The position numbers and the translations under genes were made by a program. From positions 1 to 57,099 of the forward strand of contig MVAQ01000137.1 in the NCBI GenBank assembly GCA_014825775.1: DNA of 57,099 nucleotides, written 5' to 3'. Within the stretch, counting starts at the first letter, position 1; every line of letters starts with the position of its first letter. The notes under the pieces are model-generated. The model saw only the letters and a program-made list of their open reading frames with translations. It ran no database searches and was not told the DNA's origin. Origin of the DNA: Krasilnikovozyma curviuscula. Taxonomy: Eukaryota > Basidiomycota > Tremellomycetes > Cystofilobasidiales > Mrakiaceae. This document shows, one piece after another, positions 46,401-57,099 of the stretch.

Positions 46401-49400
46401 AGTCCAGTGGCACTCAAGAAGGAGTTCGAGAATCTGGACAGAATGAATTCATTCAAGATGCCTGTTGGGGTTGTTTCTCAGTCACCAGAGAAGGTTGCTG
46501 AGAAAGTAGTGAGAGAAAGGTTGAACGCCTTTAAGATGCCCGCCTCACCGAACAAACTCGCACCCGATCATATCCCAGACCATGGCTTTGGGTACACTCC
46601 AGGATCTTCATTCTCTTCACCTGTGCAGTCCAAGAACATGCTCAGTCTGTTGGAAGAAGTCAAACAGGAGTTTGAGTTCGGTCTTCGGCCTCCGTTGAAC
46701 GCAAGTCCCCCAAAGTTGGTCCATCATTCAAGTGGTGAGATGAAGTTCAGAAGGTCGCCTATCCCAATGTTTAATCAGCCAGAGGCTACCATCCCAGCAG
46801 CTGCTTTCCAAGCACTCAGATCTCCTGATCCGGTATCGAAGACCTTTGGATTGATGAGACGCAGTGCCTCAGCTCAGTCATATCTCGAGTCCCCTCGACT
46901 TGCTTCTGCCAGCCAAGAAGTGAGTCTCTCTGCCTTTAACATTATTGCAACGTACTTCTACTGAATATGCTCGCTACGTGCGGTAAAGGAGGATGCGGTT
47001 ATAATTAGTAAGGCTGAGGACCCAAGTTTGCAGTCTATGATCCTTCATCTCACAAGTAAGAGGGACCTAACTATTTTACAGTACTCGAATCTGACCTTTT
47101 TTCTTCAATAGACAAAGTGGTTACCTATCTTGAAACAGTCGATGCAGCGGAAGAATCACGGCGAGCTGAAGACTTGAGCGGTATGTGCTGCTCTGCTTCA
47201 CTCGAAAGTGACGTTTCGCTCATTGCTACTTGAAATCCAAAGGTATTCTCTCTCAACTCGAGTTGAACATTTTGTCTGGATTAGGGTCTATCATGAAGAT
47301 CCTCGAAGGTGAGTCAACGACTTTTCATCTACAGAAACCAGCGAACCTAATCTGAGCTTCTCTGTCAACGTTAGCTCTATTGCTAAAATCAAAGCCTGAA
47401 GAAACAGAAAATCCTATCGCATCTCGCCTTGACGCACTCTGTTCAGTAACAGCCGCTGTCGAACAAAATGACGCCAAAGCTGCAGCTTTGTTCCAAGATG
47501 TTCACGACTCCCTGGATCGTCAAAACAAGATCATCATTGACCTTCAGACGCAGCTAAAGGATGTACTGTTAGACTCTTCAGTTGACGAGATAGTCACTCG
47601 TTTGTCACATTTCATAATATCCACAACTCGAGTTCCCCAAGTGTCGACAAAAGCAACAGCTGACGCTGTCTTTCACTCGTTGATACCGCTGCTGGTGCCA
47701 CTTCCTTCAGCATTAGACGACTCTAATACTTTCAAAGATTCACTCCAAGATCTTCTGGGGGAGCTTTTAAAGATCAAAGATCAGCTGCTTCTCCACCTCA
47801 CAACTCAGCAAACCCTCCCGTCGGTCCAGAATGAAGCAGCACTATTACCCGATGGCATAGTTCTTGGCCAATTGACGTCTTTACAAGCTCAGTTCTCCAA
47901 GGAAATGTCTGAAATGGCCTCTAAAATTGAACACACTGGAGATAAGATTGAAGATGTGTCTGAGACAGTACAAAAGCTGTCAGAGCAGCATGCTCAGATT
48001 GAGGTGCTAAGGCAGGAGCTCGACGAGGCAAAGGGAATACATCGTTCTGTAAAGGCTGAGCGTGATGTCTTTGCAGAACTTCATCCCCGAATAGAAGCAG
48101 AGCGAGACGAGTTGAAGACAGAGTTGAAGAGAGCGCAGGTGAAGTTCAGGCAATCTCCGCCGTGCCCCCTGCTGCTGTGTTAATCTATTTCTCTTCGCGT
48201 TATAGGATCGAGCTCGTGCTGCTACAGAAGAAGAGTATAAAGCAGAATTTGAGTCTCAACGGCTTGGATTGTTGCTCGATGAAGTAACGGCTAAGCTTCA
48301 CGCTTGCGAGCTGCAACGAGACGAGTTGGCATCTAAGGAAAAGGTGATACGAGCTGATAGCGACAAACGTATCAAAGAAGTTGCGGATGCAAGGGCGAAA
48401 GCGAGTTAAGATTTCCCAAACCTTGTAGAACGGCGCTGACCTGTCCTCCCTTTCACAGCTCCGCCTCAAGGAGGCAGAACTCGACCATGCCACTCGTCAA
48501 ATTGCTCAGCAACAAAAAGCAATCGACGAAGGCCAATCTTCCATTTCAAAGCAACTTGAAGTCGTCGCTCGTGTCCTGAATAACATTGACTCTGATGAAC
48601 GAAAGGACTTGCGTTCGATCAAAGAGAGAAACAAGCAGCTCGAGGGCGAGTTGTCGGCGACTAATAAACGAGTGAGTGGTCTTACTGTCTATCATTTGCA
48701 GTACTTTTCTGACTCTTTGTTCTGCTTTGAGTTGGATGCTGCTGAGGCGAAACTTGTCAATCAGCAAAAGGCTGCTGCCGCAGCTTCCACTAGCGCGAAG
48801 CACACTCAAGCTGGTCTTCAGCAACGCCTATCAGAGTTGGAGAAACGGGCGAAGGAGTTTGAAGAGTCAAGAATGCTTCTCGCTAAAGCCAAAGATGACG
48901 CTGCCTCTTTTCAAGCCGCAATCGACGAGAAGGACCTGGCATTGACGAACTCGATGGCAAGCCGAGATGCTTTTAGTTCACTCGGGAATCAATTGCTCAC
49001 TCATTCTTTTGTTTTCTAGGAAACTGAATCTGTGCTACGGAGTAGTGTTTCTGAATTACAACGAACACTTTCCGCCGAACGTCAGCAGAATCACTCAAAA
49101 CACAACCCATACACGCAGATTTTTGCTCCAGCACCGTACACAGCACACCAACAAGCAGCCACTAGTGTTGTTCAGAGTCTTCAGTCTTCACTATCTCCAC
49201 AAGCATCTCCAACCAAGAACCCTGGTCATGTTAGGCAGTCTTCCGCAGATCTTCGAAACGCCGGTGATGATGATGGACTGGTTTATGGCGCGGCTTCTTC
49301 CACGCACGCTCCGAAGCAACCATTGTTCAACATTACGAACAAGCTCAATCAATCGAATAATTCATCGACGACCCGTAGCGGCTGGAAATCTCTAACTCCT

Positions 49401-49487
49401 ACTCCTAGTCCTACTCCTACTCCCACTCCCTCTTTGCTCGCTGTCAAGCCCCCAAGCGACCCTGACGGCTGGTGGGAAGCACCTTAA
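43454..49487 (+). CDS. large disordered and coiled-coil protein, function unknown
   Basis: Twelve exons: 43454..44302, 44376..44483, 44548..45462, 45534..46919, 46989..47055, 47112..47180, 47243..47308, 47375..48138, 48206..48388, 48459..48671, 48732..48956, 49020..49487. These give 1770 residues. I do not recognise the family. Residues 1-150 are Ser/Pro/Gln-rich. A basic motif, RHRHSASIGGPPKAKLGG (154-171), and a segment around TWPPEDKLKMSIATIEIYLP (about 265-285) look conserved. Then comes about 800 residues of low complexity. From about 1090 the protein is a long coiled coil (LRQELDEAKGIHRSVKAERD, LEKRAKEFEESRMLL), ending in a Pro/Thr repeat and DGWWEAP. Two introns (48389-48458 and 48957-49019) appear to have GC donors. 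The 60-base intron at 48672 is in frame, so its retention would also be tolerated. A scaffold, polarity or RNA-granule role is only a guess. Confidence 0.75.
49395..49431 (+). repeat. CTCCTA-type hexanucleotide repeat in coding sequence
   Basis: A run of about six imperfect ACTCCT/CTACTC units encodes alternating Pro-Thr/Ser (TPTPSPTPTPTPS) near the C-terminus of the coiled-coil protein. It is a candidate strain-variable minisatellite. Confidence 0.7.
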
Positions 49488-49937
49488 ACATCCTCTTTGT
49501 CAATCTGTTGATATCGATCATTTCCTTTTCTTATCATCACTTCATATACCTACATCTGGATCTCGATTGTACCCAATGCGTTTCATATCCCCTTTCCCAT
49601 ACCATGCATCTTCCTCATAATCCTAATCACGACTTTTGATAACCCAATAGTATGGTAACTTGATGATTAAATCAAAATCATGTACCTTCTCGACCAAATA
49701 ACGCGAGATCAGAACCACCGACGCGTCGAAGAACTTTCCGAGACTTCGACAGAAGTGCTGTTGTCCTTCAGAGCGTCCTCTATATTTTTGTGTGATGTCC
49801 TCGTTGTCGTTATGCCACCGTCAGCTTTTTCTGGAACCACTCCTAGTACCGCTAGTCGAGCGCTGCGAGTAGCAATGGAGGACGGAATTGTCAGCGCGCA
49901 CAGTCTCATAGACACCGAGTTGTTGGTGAACTGTATT

Positions 49938-50460
49938 CACCGAGAGTTTTTCTTCTGAAGAGCTTCTATCTCCGCTTGTATTGCCTGTTCTCTCAGCCGC
50001 AGTCTAGAAGACGTCAAAAAGGGTGTGTGTCAACGCAAAAGCGGCGCGAAACTGGAGAACTGGAGAAATCACCACGTACTCTCTTAATTCTCGTTCCTTC
50101 GCCTCCTGACTCATTCTCAGCAGCCTCTGCCTTGTCGCCTCTTTCTTCTGCCTTTCTTCTTCCTCAGCAGCTGCCTGCCTGACCGCCTCCGGAATCTGGG
50201 CCAGCTCCAGCTGCTTCTGCTTCTCCATCATGTTGGCTGTAGCTGCCCTATACGAGACAACTTCAGTTTAGAACAATACAAAACCACAGTGTTTTAAACG
50301 TTAGTCTAGGGTTGCAAATTGGGCTGAAGCTCAAGACTTCGAAAAGAGACTCACCACCCGTAACGAGTGCTATCACTGCACCGGAAGGTAGAGCTATGAA
50401 CGGCACCACACCCAACAGGGGTATCCTAACTGGTCTTCTCCAGAAACTGAACCTGCTCAT
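49938..50460 (-). CDS. small single-span membrane protein with charged helix
   Basis: Model: complement(join(49938..50004, 50080..50242, 50355..50460)), 111 residues. I do not recognise the family. The N-terminus is basic and aromatic (MSRFSFWRRPVRIPLLGVV), followed by a span (PFIALPSGAVIALVTGGATA) and then a long, highly charged helix (EEEERQKKEATRQRLLRMSQ through LREQAIQAEIEALQKKNSR). This layout, a basic start, one span and a soluble coiled helix, is common among small mitochondrial inner-membrane assembly factors and would suit that compartment, but this is inference. The exon 2 acceptor is GGGCAG at 50243; the CGTATAG six bases earlier would break the frame. A TATA-like box lies about 65 bases upstream. 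Confidence 0.7.
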
Positions 50461-51791
50461 TCGTAGTTTTTGTTTTCGAAAGGCCGGTGAGGAGGTGGGG
50501 GAAAGGCGAAAAGCAAGCAACTCTCTTTATAAAGATAAAAGGTATCCCCTATTCAGATTAACTGTGCGGTATCTTTTAAAACACACTCGAACTCACGATC
50601 CCTGTTCGGTGCACAAGTGATTTGCTTAAATAAAACTCCGAGATATCGTTCGAGCAAGAGGTGAACAAGTTTGAAGAGCTGCAGTTTCATTTTTGAACGT
50701 CAATAGTAGTAAAACAGCTGTCAGAAGCATTTCCAAGATGACTGTGTCTGTTTGAAGCACTTACAAGCCTGCTTCCGGTCGAGTCAGTGGGTGATGAGAG
50801 CTTTTCCGTGCCTATGTAAGGCGTTTCATCAGTTTCGATGCCCTCGTGGCGAGCGTCAAGTACAGGTCATCAAATGACATCGTTCTCTGCATCTATTAAT
50901 GACCATATGGTGTGAAAAATATCTCTACGTTTCTTATATTTTCATCTCTTCTTTTGTTTGACAGATTGGGTTCCAAAGCAGCAGTCAAGTTTCGTAATAG
51001 CAAGGAGAAACCAAGCGAAAGGGTAAACAAACAACGATACGAGTACTCTGGCAATGTAATAATCAATTTTTGCCTGCTGCTACTAATTTCTAGTGACATG
51101 GAGGAGTCGTTCGCCAGCACTAGAGAACTGCTGGCGCCCATCTTCAGTGGTTTATGTATTTCCTTTGATCGAGGACGCTTGGATCCCTTGACCTTGGTGA
51201 GAGGCGAAGAGGGGTTTTGAGTGCACATTATACTAGTGATACAGAACACTGTAGACCAGAGCAGTTACGAAGGCACCGTTCTTTGGTGAAGTGGACAGCA
51301 GTTCATCTGTATACCCAGGGTAAACGATCCAGTCACAAGGATATTACTTGACTTCGAACTTCATGTTTGAAGTGCAGATCAAACAAATTTGAACTCCAAG
51401 ACAGAGCCAGATAATCGTTCAGAAGGAGCAATGTTTAAACATGAGCGATCAGAGGATGCAGAGGATAACAAACGAGAGTTCTTTAAATCCAGAATCATTG
51501 AGTCAAATCCTTTACCCAAGACACTTCATAAGGATTTTTACATGATATCTGAGACGTACCCAACGATACTGACTACGTTGTGGGTGCAAAAGGCTGGTAA
51601 GAGCAATGTGATGGTAATAAAACACTGTTGAGTTTTATGATATACGAAGACCGTGAAGAGATAAGCTTGGGAATCTATGTATCGACATTTTCGAATTCGG
51701 ATTTAGTGTGTTTTGGCTGACGAGAGTCAGGAACGACTGGTGAAAGTTGGTGCTTGGCCAGAACACTCTCTTGTCCCATCGCCTCCAAGTT
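50461..51791. other. 1.3 kb intergenic region without a supported gene
   Basis: This stretch is upstream of the small single-span protein. Overlapping open frames occur at 50896-51249 (-, 117 codons) and 50912-51220 (+, 102 codons, with a hydrophobic start). They are opposite one another, so at most one could be real. Neither has splice-linked exons or recognisable motifs. No RNA gene was seen. Confidence 0.45.
50525..50531 (-). promoter_or_regulatory. TATA-like box of the small membrane protein
   Basis: TATAAAG on the minus strand lies about 65-71 bases before the start codon at 50460. The assignment rests on motif and distance only. Confidence 0.35.
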
Positions 51792-52524
51792 CTATACCAC
51801 GATTTCAGTCTCCTTCCTATCTGCAGTTCTATTGAGAATGGCTGCCGGTGTTTTTGTGACTGAAGTAGCTGCCGTTTTCGGCTCGTCTACAACGTCATTT
51901 TCTGGAGGATCGTTTGAGAGAGAGAACGGCTCATGGGGTTGCTGGCTGATGAGTAGACCAGGAGTCGTTGGTTTGTACACTGTGTCTGGGTATTTGATAA
52001 TTTCATTTTCTGATTATGAAAGGAGAGGTCTAGAGACTGTGTCCAAATAGTTTCTCAGAAAGATATAAACTCACTGCTGATTGGAGCAACTTCCACCACT
52101 TCCACACCGATTAGATTCACGTCATTCTCTTTGATCTGCACCAGACCAACATCCACCATCTTAATTACTCCCATTTTCTGATTCCACCTTCCAAGTTGTT
52201 TAGGAGTCATCGTAGGTTCATAATGAGGGCGAGTGTACCCAATCTCCATGTCACGCTGCTCTTTCTTCTCTCGTTGTCGACGTTGTCCTCGAGATTCTCG
52301 GTAGATTGGTGCGGACGACATTCTGAAGAACCAAAAGACCATGAGAAGTGCGACAACGACAAACCCACCGAACACCGCGCCGATCACCCTGGAGTCCGGA
52401 GAAGAGAAATCTTGAGTACTACTGCAAATAGGCTATCTACAAAGGGGACAAGGAACTTACCAGCTACGAAGGAGATAAGAGCCAATATATGTGTATTTGT
52501 AAAGGTTGTAACCAAGGAAAGCAT
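51792..52524 (-). CDS. small type I membrane protein with signal peptide
   Basis: Model: complement(join(51792..51985, 52075..52410, 52461..52524)), 197 residues. I do not recognise the family. MLSLVTTFTNTHILALISFVA reads as a signal peptide. Only about eight residues (DFSSPDSR) separate it from a strong membrane span (VIGAVFGGFVVVALLMVFWFF, about residues 30-50), so almost nothing would lie outside the cell. The cytoplasmic part starts with a basic stretch (YRESRGQRRQREKKEQRDME), then YTRPHYEPTMTPKQLGRW and a Pro/Thr/Glu-rich tail. The exon 1-2 join uses an AAG acceptor at 52411; the nearby CCAG acceptor would create a stop. A short-ectodomain type I protein could be an adaptor or sensor subunit; no function can be assigned. 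Confidence 0.65.
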
Positions 52525-53228
52525 CAGTCCTCTCTCAAAACCACAGCAGTGAGGAGAATGGCAAGTTACAGACGTCTCGCTTCCCATGCTATAATCTTGA
52601 CGAGAGAGATTGTTACTAAAGAATTGAAGGATGAGGACGTTGAGTGTTAGAGAGAATTTAGAGAACAGCCTCCCGGGAACTTGCAAATGTCAACTTCTCA
52701 AAGTTGAGAAAAAGGTCAAAGAAGCCGCGCACGTCATAGCGCGGCCACTTTCGCAACAAAGTGAAGGACTCACAGCCTTTCTTGCAATCCCACAGAGCGA
52801 GATCACTAAAAGGGAAACAAGTCTAGAGCAATGGACATAGCAGTTTCGTACAGAAGCACAGGGCGTACAGCAATGAGCAATAAAGTCGGTATGAATTCGA
52901 GATCACAGAATAATATAAAAGCTTTGATATAAATAACGGTTTGAGCCGGAATTTTTGATAGGAAATAAACAGGTGAATATGACTGCTGAAAATGGGTTGG
53001 ATCATGCATTCGTGAAGGATGGCGCCATGCGAAAGTGGGTTTGAATGCGATGATGTGAAATGCGGTCGTCGTTGGTGATCATTATTCAACAGAAATGCCC
53101 AAAGGAAAGAGACGGAAATGGAGACCGGAAAAAAAGTGATGAAGCGATAGTGTTAAAATGAAAGTACGCTGGGTTCGTCCTCATCGGCTCAAAATCTATG
53201 ACAGGGCGAAGGCGGACTAACTCAGCGC
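52525..53228. other. intergenic region upstream of the small type I membrane protein
   Basis: About 700 bases between the start of the type I membrane protein and the stop of the PHD-finger gene. It is AT-rich toward 52900-52960. I see no gene or distinct element. Confidence 0.45.
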
Positions 53229-56200
53229 TCAGCGAGGGGAACAAGATGTTTGAATCGGACTGTCTCCACTTACTTCGTCATTGAAAGTGAACCCGAGTCC
53301 TCCTAAGCCTGCCGCGCCTTCATCACCCAGCGCCCCGCCAAAGCGCACAACCTCCTTTGACTTCTTCTCTCTGTGTTCTGGATCCACCAATGCTGACTTA
53401 GAAGGAGTTCTTCTGTGGTGTGCGAATGTTGGTCGACCGCTTGGTACACGGCGAGGTAAAGAGGGTGTGACTTCCACTCTAGAATGAGGAAGGTATGGTG
53501 ACATGGGACCGTGGCTGTCGGCGGATGATGCTGAGAAGACTAAGCCGGGTGGATCTCTACTGGACGAAGATGGGATTCTAGGACTGCCTTGAAGGTCTTT
53601 AAAGAAGTCTTGCGCATTACTTGGAGTTTGAAACGATAGACCACTAGCATGTCTTTTCCTCGAAGCTGGAGTGTGACCGAAAGGCTGAGCAAAGGACAAG
53701 TGTCGAGATGGAGTCGAAGTGACATCAAACACGCGATCGTCATCATTGAGGAAGTCGTCGAACTTAGGTGTCGAGAAGATCCTAGAATCCCAGCTTCTAG
53801 ACGCCACTGGTGTTGTCGGTTCGAATTCATGTCGCTTCTGCTGCTGTTGAGCCTGCATGCTTTGACCCATGGATGGTGAACGGGGCGTAGTTGGTCGAAT
53901 TGGTAAACCACCAAGAGCTGGACCACCGAAGTTACCGGAGGGGATACGAGGAGTGTTGAACCGAGGGATCGGAGTACCCATCACACCAGTGAAGCGACCC
54001 CGATCAAACATCGGCGAAGGTACTAAAGCAACTTCATGTCGATATCCACCTGGTCCATAGAGGGTATCAGATTGGACAAGATTGGGCGTAGTGTGGTTTG
54101 CTGATGGTAGAAGAGGTGTGCGAAGCACGGACTGCTCGTAAACGTGCATGTGTGGGTGGTCCGCTGGACTGGGGTCACATTTCCAGCAATACCATTCATC
54201 TGCCAGTTCCTCTTCATCAGTCACACCGATACAATGCAAGTGGTACCAGTCCTTACAACCATCACAACGGACCTAAATTGTCAAAAGCAAAGAAAGAAAT
54301 GGGTCAGAAAAAAAAAGTCACGATGGTGTTTGGAAAAGCCCCCGGGCCAGTATACCAAACAGCGTGACACGGCAACAAAAAGAAAACGATAACCCACCAT
54401 CTTAGATCCTTCATCATCATCGTCAATACGACCACAGAAGCAGCCAATGTTCTCGTCATGGCTTCTGTCATCATCGTCAATACCGTCGTCATCGTCGTCG
54501 TTCTTCTTTGCAGCGAGGGCGCCATCGTTGCCCTCACCATCAGCTCCAACGAAAGATTCGCCGGAAAGCTCCTTGAATGTGTTGATGGACAAGAAATCTC
54601 TCGCCTGTTTTCTGACCAACAGTGACGACCGAGCATCAGAGACGTCGAGGTGCTGGCCCGCTTTGACTTCCTGGGCAGTCTTGAACCGGATGCGGTTGCT
54701 GTCAACGAGTGCCATGTAGTTCTTCCCGCCACGCATGGACGGACGACTATACGAATGAGGATACTGATGAGGTATAAGCGGTGCTGTAGCTGGACCTGAA
54801 GAGGTAGATGGCCATGGTTGAAGGGGAATAACAGCGAGGCCACCTGGAGCATCCAGTTCCGAATCCTCATCACTAGCGTTAGCGAGGTATCTTTCCACCA
54901 ACTGGAGCTTTGCTTCCTTTTCCAGCTTCTTGACCTTCTCGCGGACCTCGACGGTATGTGACCAAGGGTAGACTGTATCAGGCCAGTCGGGCTTGACAGC
55001 GCTGATGTTAGCATCATCAGGGGAGGAGAGCAAGCTGTCTTCGATAGTAGAAGGGGACCGATTTCGAGGAGGGGTTGTTCGGCGAGAGGCAGCGTTGTCC
55101 TGCACGACGGGGCTGAGGAATGGGACGGGAAGAGGAAGAGCGTCGGCGGTACCCTTTTGGATCATCTGTGCAAGAGCACCTTTTGCCATCGCAACTCTTC
55201 CAACACCAAGGACGTTGGCAGGGACAAGTGCACGTCGACGAGGGTCTCTGACTGGTGAAGCAAAGAAGTCCGGGTCGTCTTTCTTGAACGCCTCTAGTCG
55301 GCGCTGTCTCTTCTGCTCCTTCGTCTCTTTGGAGTCTTTGTCATCACCAGCGTCTTCCTCTTCAATAGTTTTACCATCTCGACGAAGAAGGTGCATGGGA
55401 CGGCGAGCCAAGGAGGGAATCAACCAAGCCATCTCTGACTCAAGAATCTCAGCTGACGTTAAGGTCGCTCTACCATCTTCAGTTGTGGAGAGTACAGGGG
55501 CTGACTGAGTTCGGGGTATACGAGCGAGATCTCGAGCAGTAGCAATTGGAGTGTTACCGGAAGGTGGTTTGACGTAGGTACTGAACGGGTGTTGGGTTGA
55601 GGATGAGGGTTCGTCACTCGTTGAAGATGGTATCAAAGGTGTCTTCAACTTCCAGAGATCGAGCTTTTTACCACTCTCCCCATCGAGTGACTCAACATCA
55701 ACACCTTGCCTGGCTAACGCACTGTCTCTCCTGCTTCGCTTGAGCCAGTCAGGTCGACGTTCTTCCTTCTCCTTCTCCTCCTGCTCCCAGATCTCTCGAA
55801 GACGATCGAGTTCACCACCGGCCGTAGGTTCCACTAAACCTCTGGTAGCAGCTTTTTGTTTCTTCTTTGGCGAAGGGCCATCAAGGGAGGACGAGTCGGA
55901 GACGCTGGCGGCTTCGTCTGTCGTCGACGGTTGAGGCGGCAACGACGACGGAACTGTTGGTGGTGGAGTATTCCCAGCAGAAGTTGAGGTCGAAACTGAA
56001 CTTCTTGAGCCTCTGGATCGACCAGGACCGCCGTTTTCAGTCCAAAAGGATGATGTTTTGTTGTACTTCCGAGTAAGTTTGCTCGGCGGCGTAGGAGTGG
56101 CTGGTATGCCGCCAAACTGGGTGCTCACTGCCGCTGGGGGTGGTGCATGGGTATAATGAGGTGATATAGGTATAGATGAGGAAGATGAAGTAGGTGGGCC

Positions 56201-56945
56201 ATGGTGGTACATGGCGCCGGGTGGTGGTGGAGGTTGGATGTACATCGAACTAAGGTGTTGAGTTTTCGGTCTAGCGTGCATTTGATTGTATGGGAAAGTG
56301 TTGGGTGATTGGGACATGTACGATGCGTGCTTGGAAGATTGAGAGTGATGCTGTGGGTGCATAGGCTGGTGTATGTTACCAGCATAATGAGGAGAAAAGT
56401 GAGTTGGCACCATGGTGTGAGTAGGAGCGCCTGCCGCCAGATAGGGCGACGGCGTCTGAGAGGAATAATTTGACGAAGTGGTGCCATGAGGTACGAATCG
56501 AGGAGGAGGAGTTCCTGATCCCATAGCTGCACTGTAGAGAGGAGAGAGAAAGATTTCAATAGTCAGCGAAACTGATGACGAGGGGAATCAAAAAGCGACA
56601 GATGGTCGTTCAAAATGGGGAGCTGCTTAGAAAAATGGACGAACGTTGGTCGATTCAAATCAGACGAAGACGAACTACTAAGGAGATCAAACAGAGTGTC
56701 AGAACACATATTTCCAGCAGGGTATGGCCCCAGAAGGCAGCGAAAAGGCTGCCAACTTGGTTCGAAAGAGCAGGAGAAGAGACTAACGCTGCGACGACCC
56801 GACTGCTCAAATCTTCAGCGCTCGAAGGTGCTGCAGACTTCCTTCTCGCAGAGGCCTTTGATTTACCTTTGGTGGAAGTGAGGTGCTGGGTCATAAGCTG
56901 CTGGCCAGGGAGTAGGGTGTGGTGCTGTTCCTGGGGAGATGCCAT
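53229..56945 (-). CDS. PHD-finger chromatin protein
   Basis: Model: complement(join(53229..54272, 54398..56531, 56788..56945)), 1111 residues. A PHD zinc finger spans the junction of the two large exons: CFCGRIDDDDEGSKM (Cys750, Cys752), VRCDGCKDWYHLHCIGV (Cys767, Cys770, His775, Cys778) and WYCWKC (Cys793, Cys796). The Trp in DWYH and the Spp1/Cfp1-like spacing suit histone H3K4me3 binding, a nuclear role, by family knowledge. The rest is mostly disordered: Pro/Ser/His-rich N-terminus, an acidic run (KKNDDDDDGIDDDDRS) just before the finger, and a Ser/Thr-Pro-rich C-terminus. The first 52-codon exon joins by a 256-base intron (GTTAGT donor) to give VVAAAAMGSG; starting at that later ATG is the alternative. 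The final GTAAGT at 53274 could splice to a shorter end (EILSR). Confidence 0.8.
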
Positions 56946-57061
56946 CGAGCCAGCTGCAGGTCGACGAGCTTGAGACAAGGTTCAGGCCCTGAGCCACTGT
57001 TTCTCTCGTCTGGTTCCTGCTCCTTCAGGTAGGATATCCAACTAGATGGACAATTTATCCA

Positions 57062-57080
57062 CCTGCTGCTGCTGTTGCTG
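57062..57080. repeat. CTG/CAG trinucleotide tract near the right edge
   Basis: CTG repeats with one TTG interruption. On the minus strand they read CAG/CAA, upstream of the PHD-finger gene. Whether this is 5' leader or another gene that runs off the window cannot be told. Confidence 0.6.
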
Positions 57081-57099
57081 TGCTTACCCAGTATAGGGA

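Noticed and set aside
49680..49958. Plus-strand frame of 92 codons
   Set aside because: It spans the end of the minus-strand small membrane protein and its 3' flank, and has no supporting feature.
50896..51249. 117-codon minus and 102-codon plus open frames facing each other
   Set aside because: Neither has homologous motifs, nearby introns or a credible promoter; long overlapping frames of this size occur by chance in a 1.3 kb gap.
54304..55017. 237-codon second minus-strand frame
   Set aside because: It overlaps the PHD-finger gene in another frame and is rich in Met/Arg/Thr runs produced by the Asp-codon repeat.

Overview
The window is nuclear DNA from a basidiomycete fungus, most likely a tremellomycete (relatives of Cryptococcus, Kwoniella and Tremella). 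Nearly every gene is split by many short introns of about 50-80 bases, usually with GT..AG ends and a CTGAC-like branch point shortly before the acceptor. The gene set includes a CAP59-type capsule glycosyltransferase, a trehalose-phosphate synthase with an internal insertion, a Vac8 armadillo protein and a GPI-type exo-beta-1,3-glucanase. I assembled gene models by hand from reading frames and splice sites. Exon ends can be off by one or two bases, but all 22 models give an unbroken frame.

Layout, left to right. 366-7535 (+): a multi-pass membrane protein, then a 20-exon paladin-like triple phosphatase-fold protein. 7812-13044 (-): AP-1 sigma, a small secreted/GPI-like protein, and a CAP59-like protein. 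15156-17885 (+): TPS1, divergent from CAP59 across a 2.1 kb gap. 18167-23714: alternating strands with CCDC25/Jlp2 (-), GH5 exo-glucanase (+), Nat9 acetyltransferase (-) and TatD nuclease (+). 24459-28596 (+): ChaC-like gamma-glutamylcyclotransferase and an MFS drug/polyamine-type transporter. 28858-32010 (-): a proline-rich membrane protein and a secreted intradiol dioxygenase. 33312-49487 (+): VAC8, a short-chain dehydrogenase, a sphingoid base-phosphate phosphatase, a mitochondrial-carrier-like protein and a 1770-residue coiled-coil protein. 49938-56945 (-): two small single-span membrane proteins and a PHD-finger protein.

The genes are mostly housekeeping and independent of one another: vesicle traffic (AP-1, Vac8), cell wall and surface (CAP59, GH5, GPI-like protein), trehalose, sphingolipid and glutathione metabolism, nucleic acid turnover and chromatin. 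Nothing looks like a biosynthetic cluster, a mating locus, a mobile element, a CRISPR array or an RNA gene.

I did not find a convincing undescribed system. The best leads are: the middle phosphatase repeat of the paladin-like protein has Asp where the catalytic Cys should be; the CAP59-like protein has a 165-residue acidic insertion and an ambiguous C-terminus; two probable GC-AG introns sit in one gene; donors with C at +3 and AAG acceptors recur; and several genes remain unidentified.
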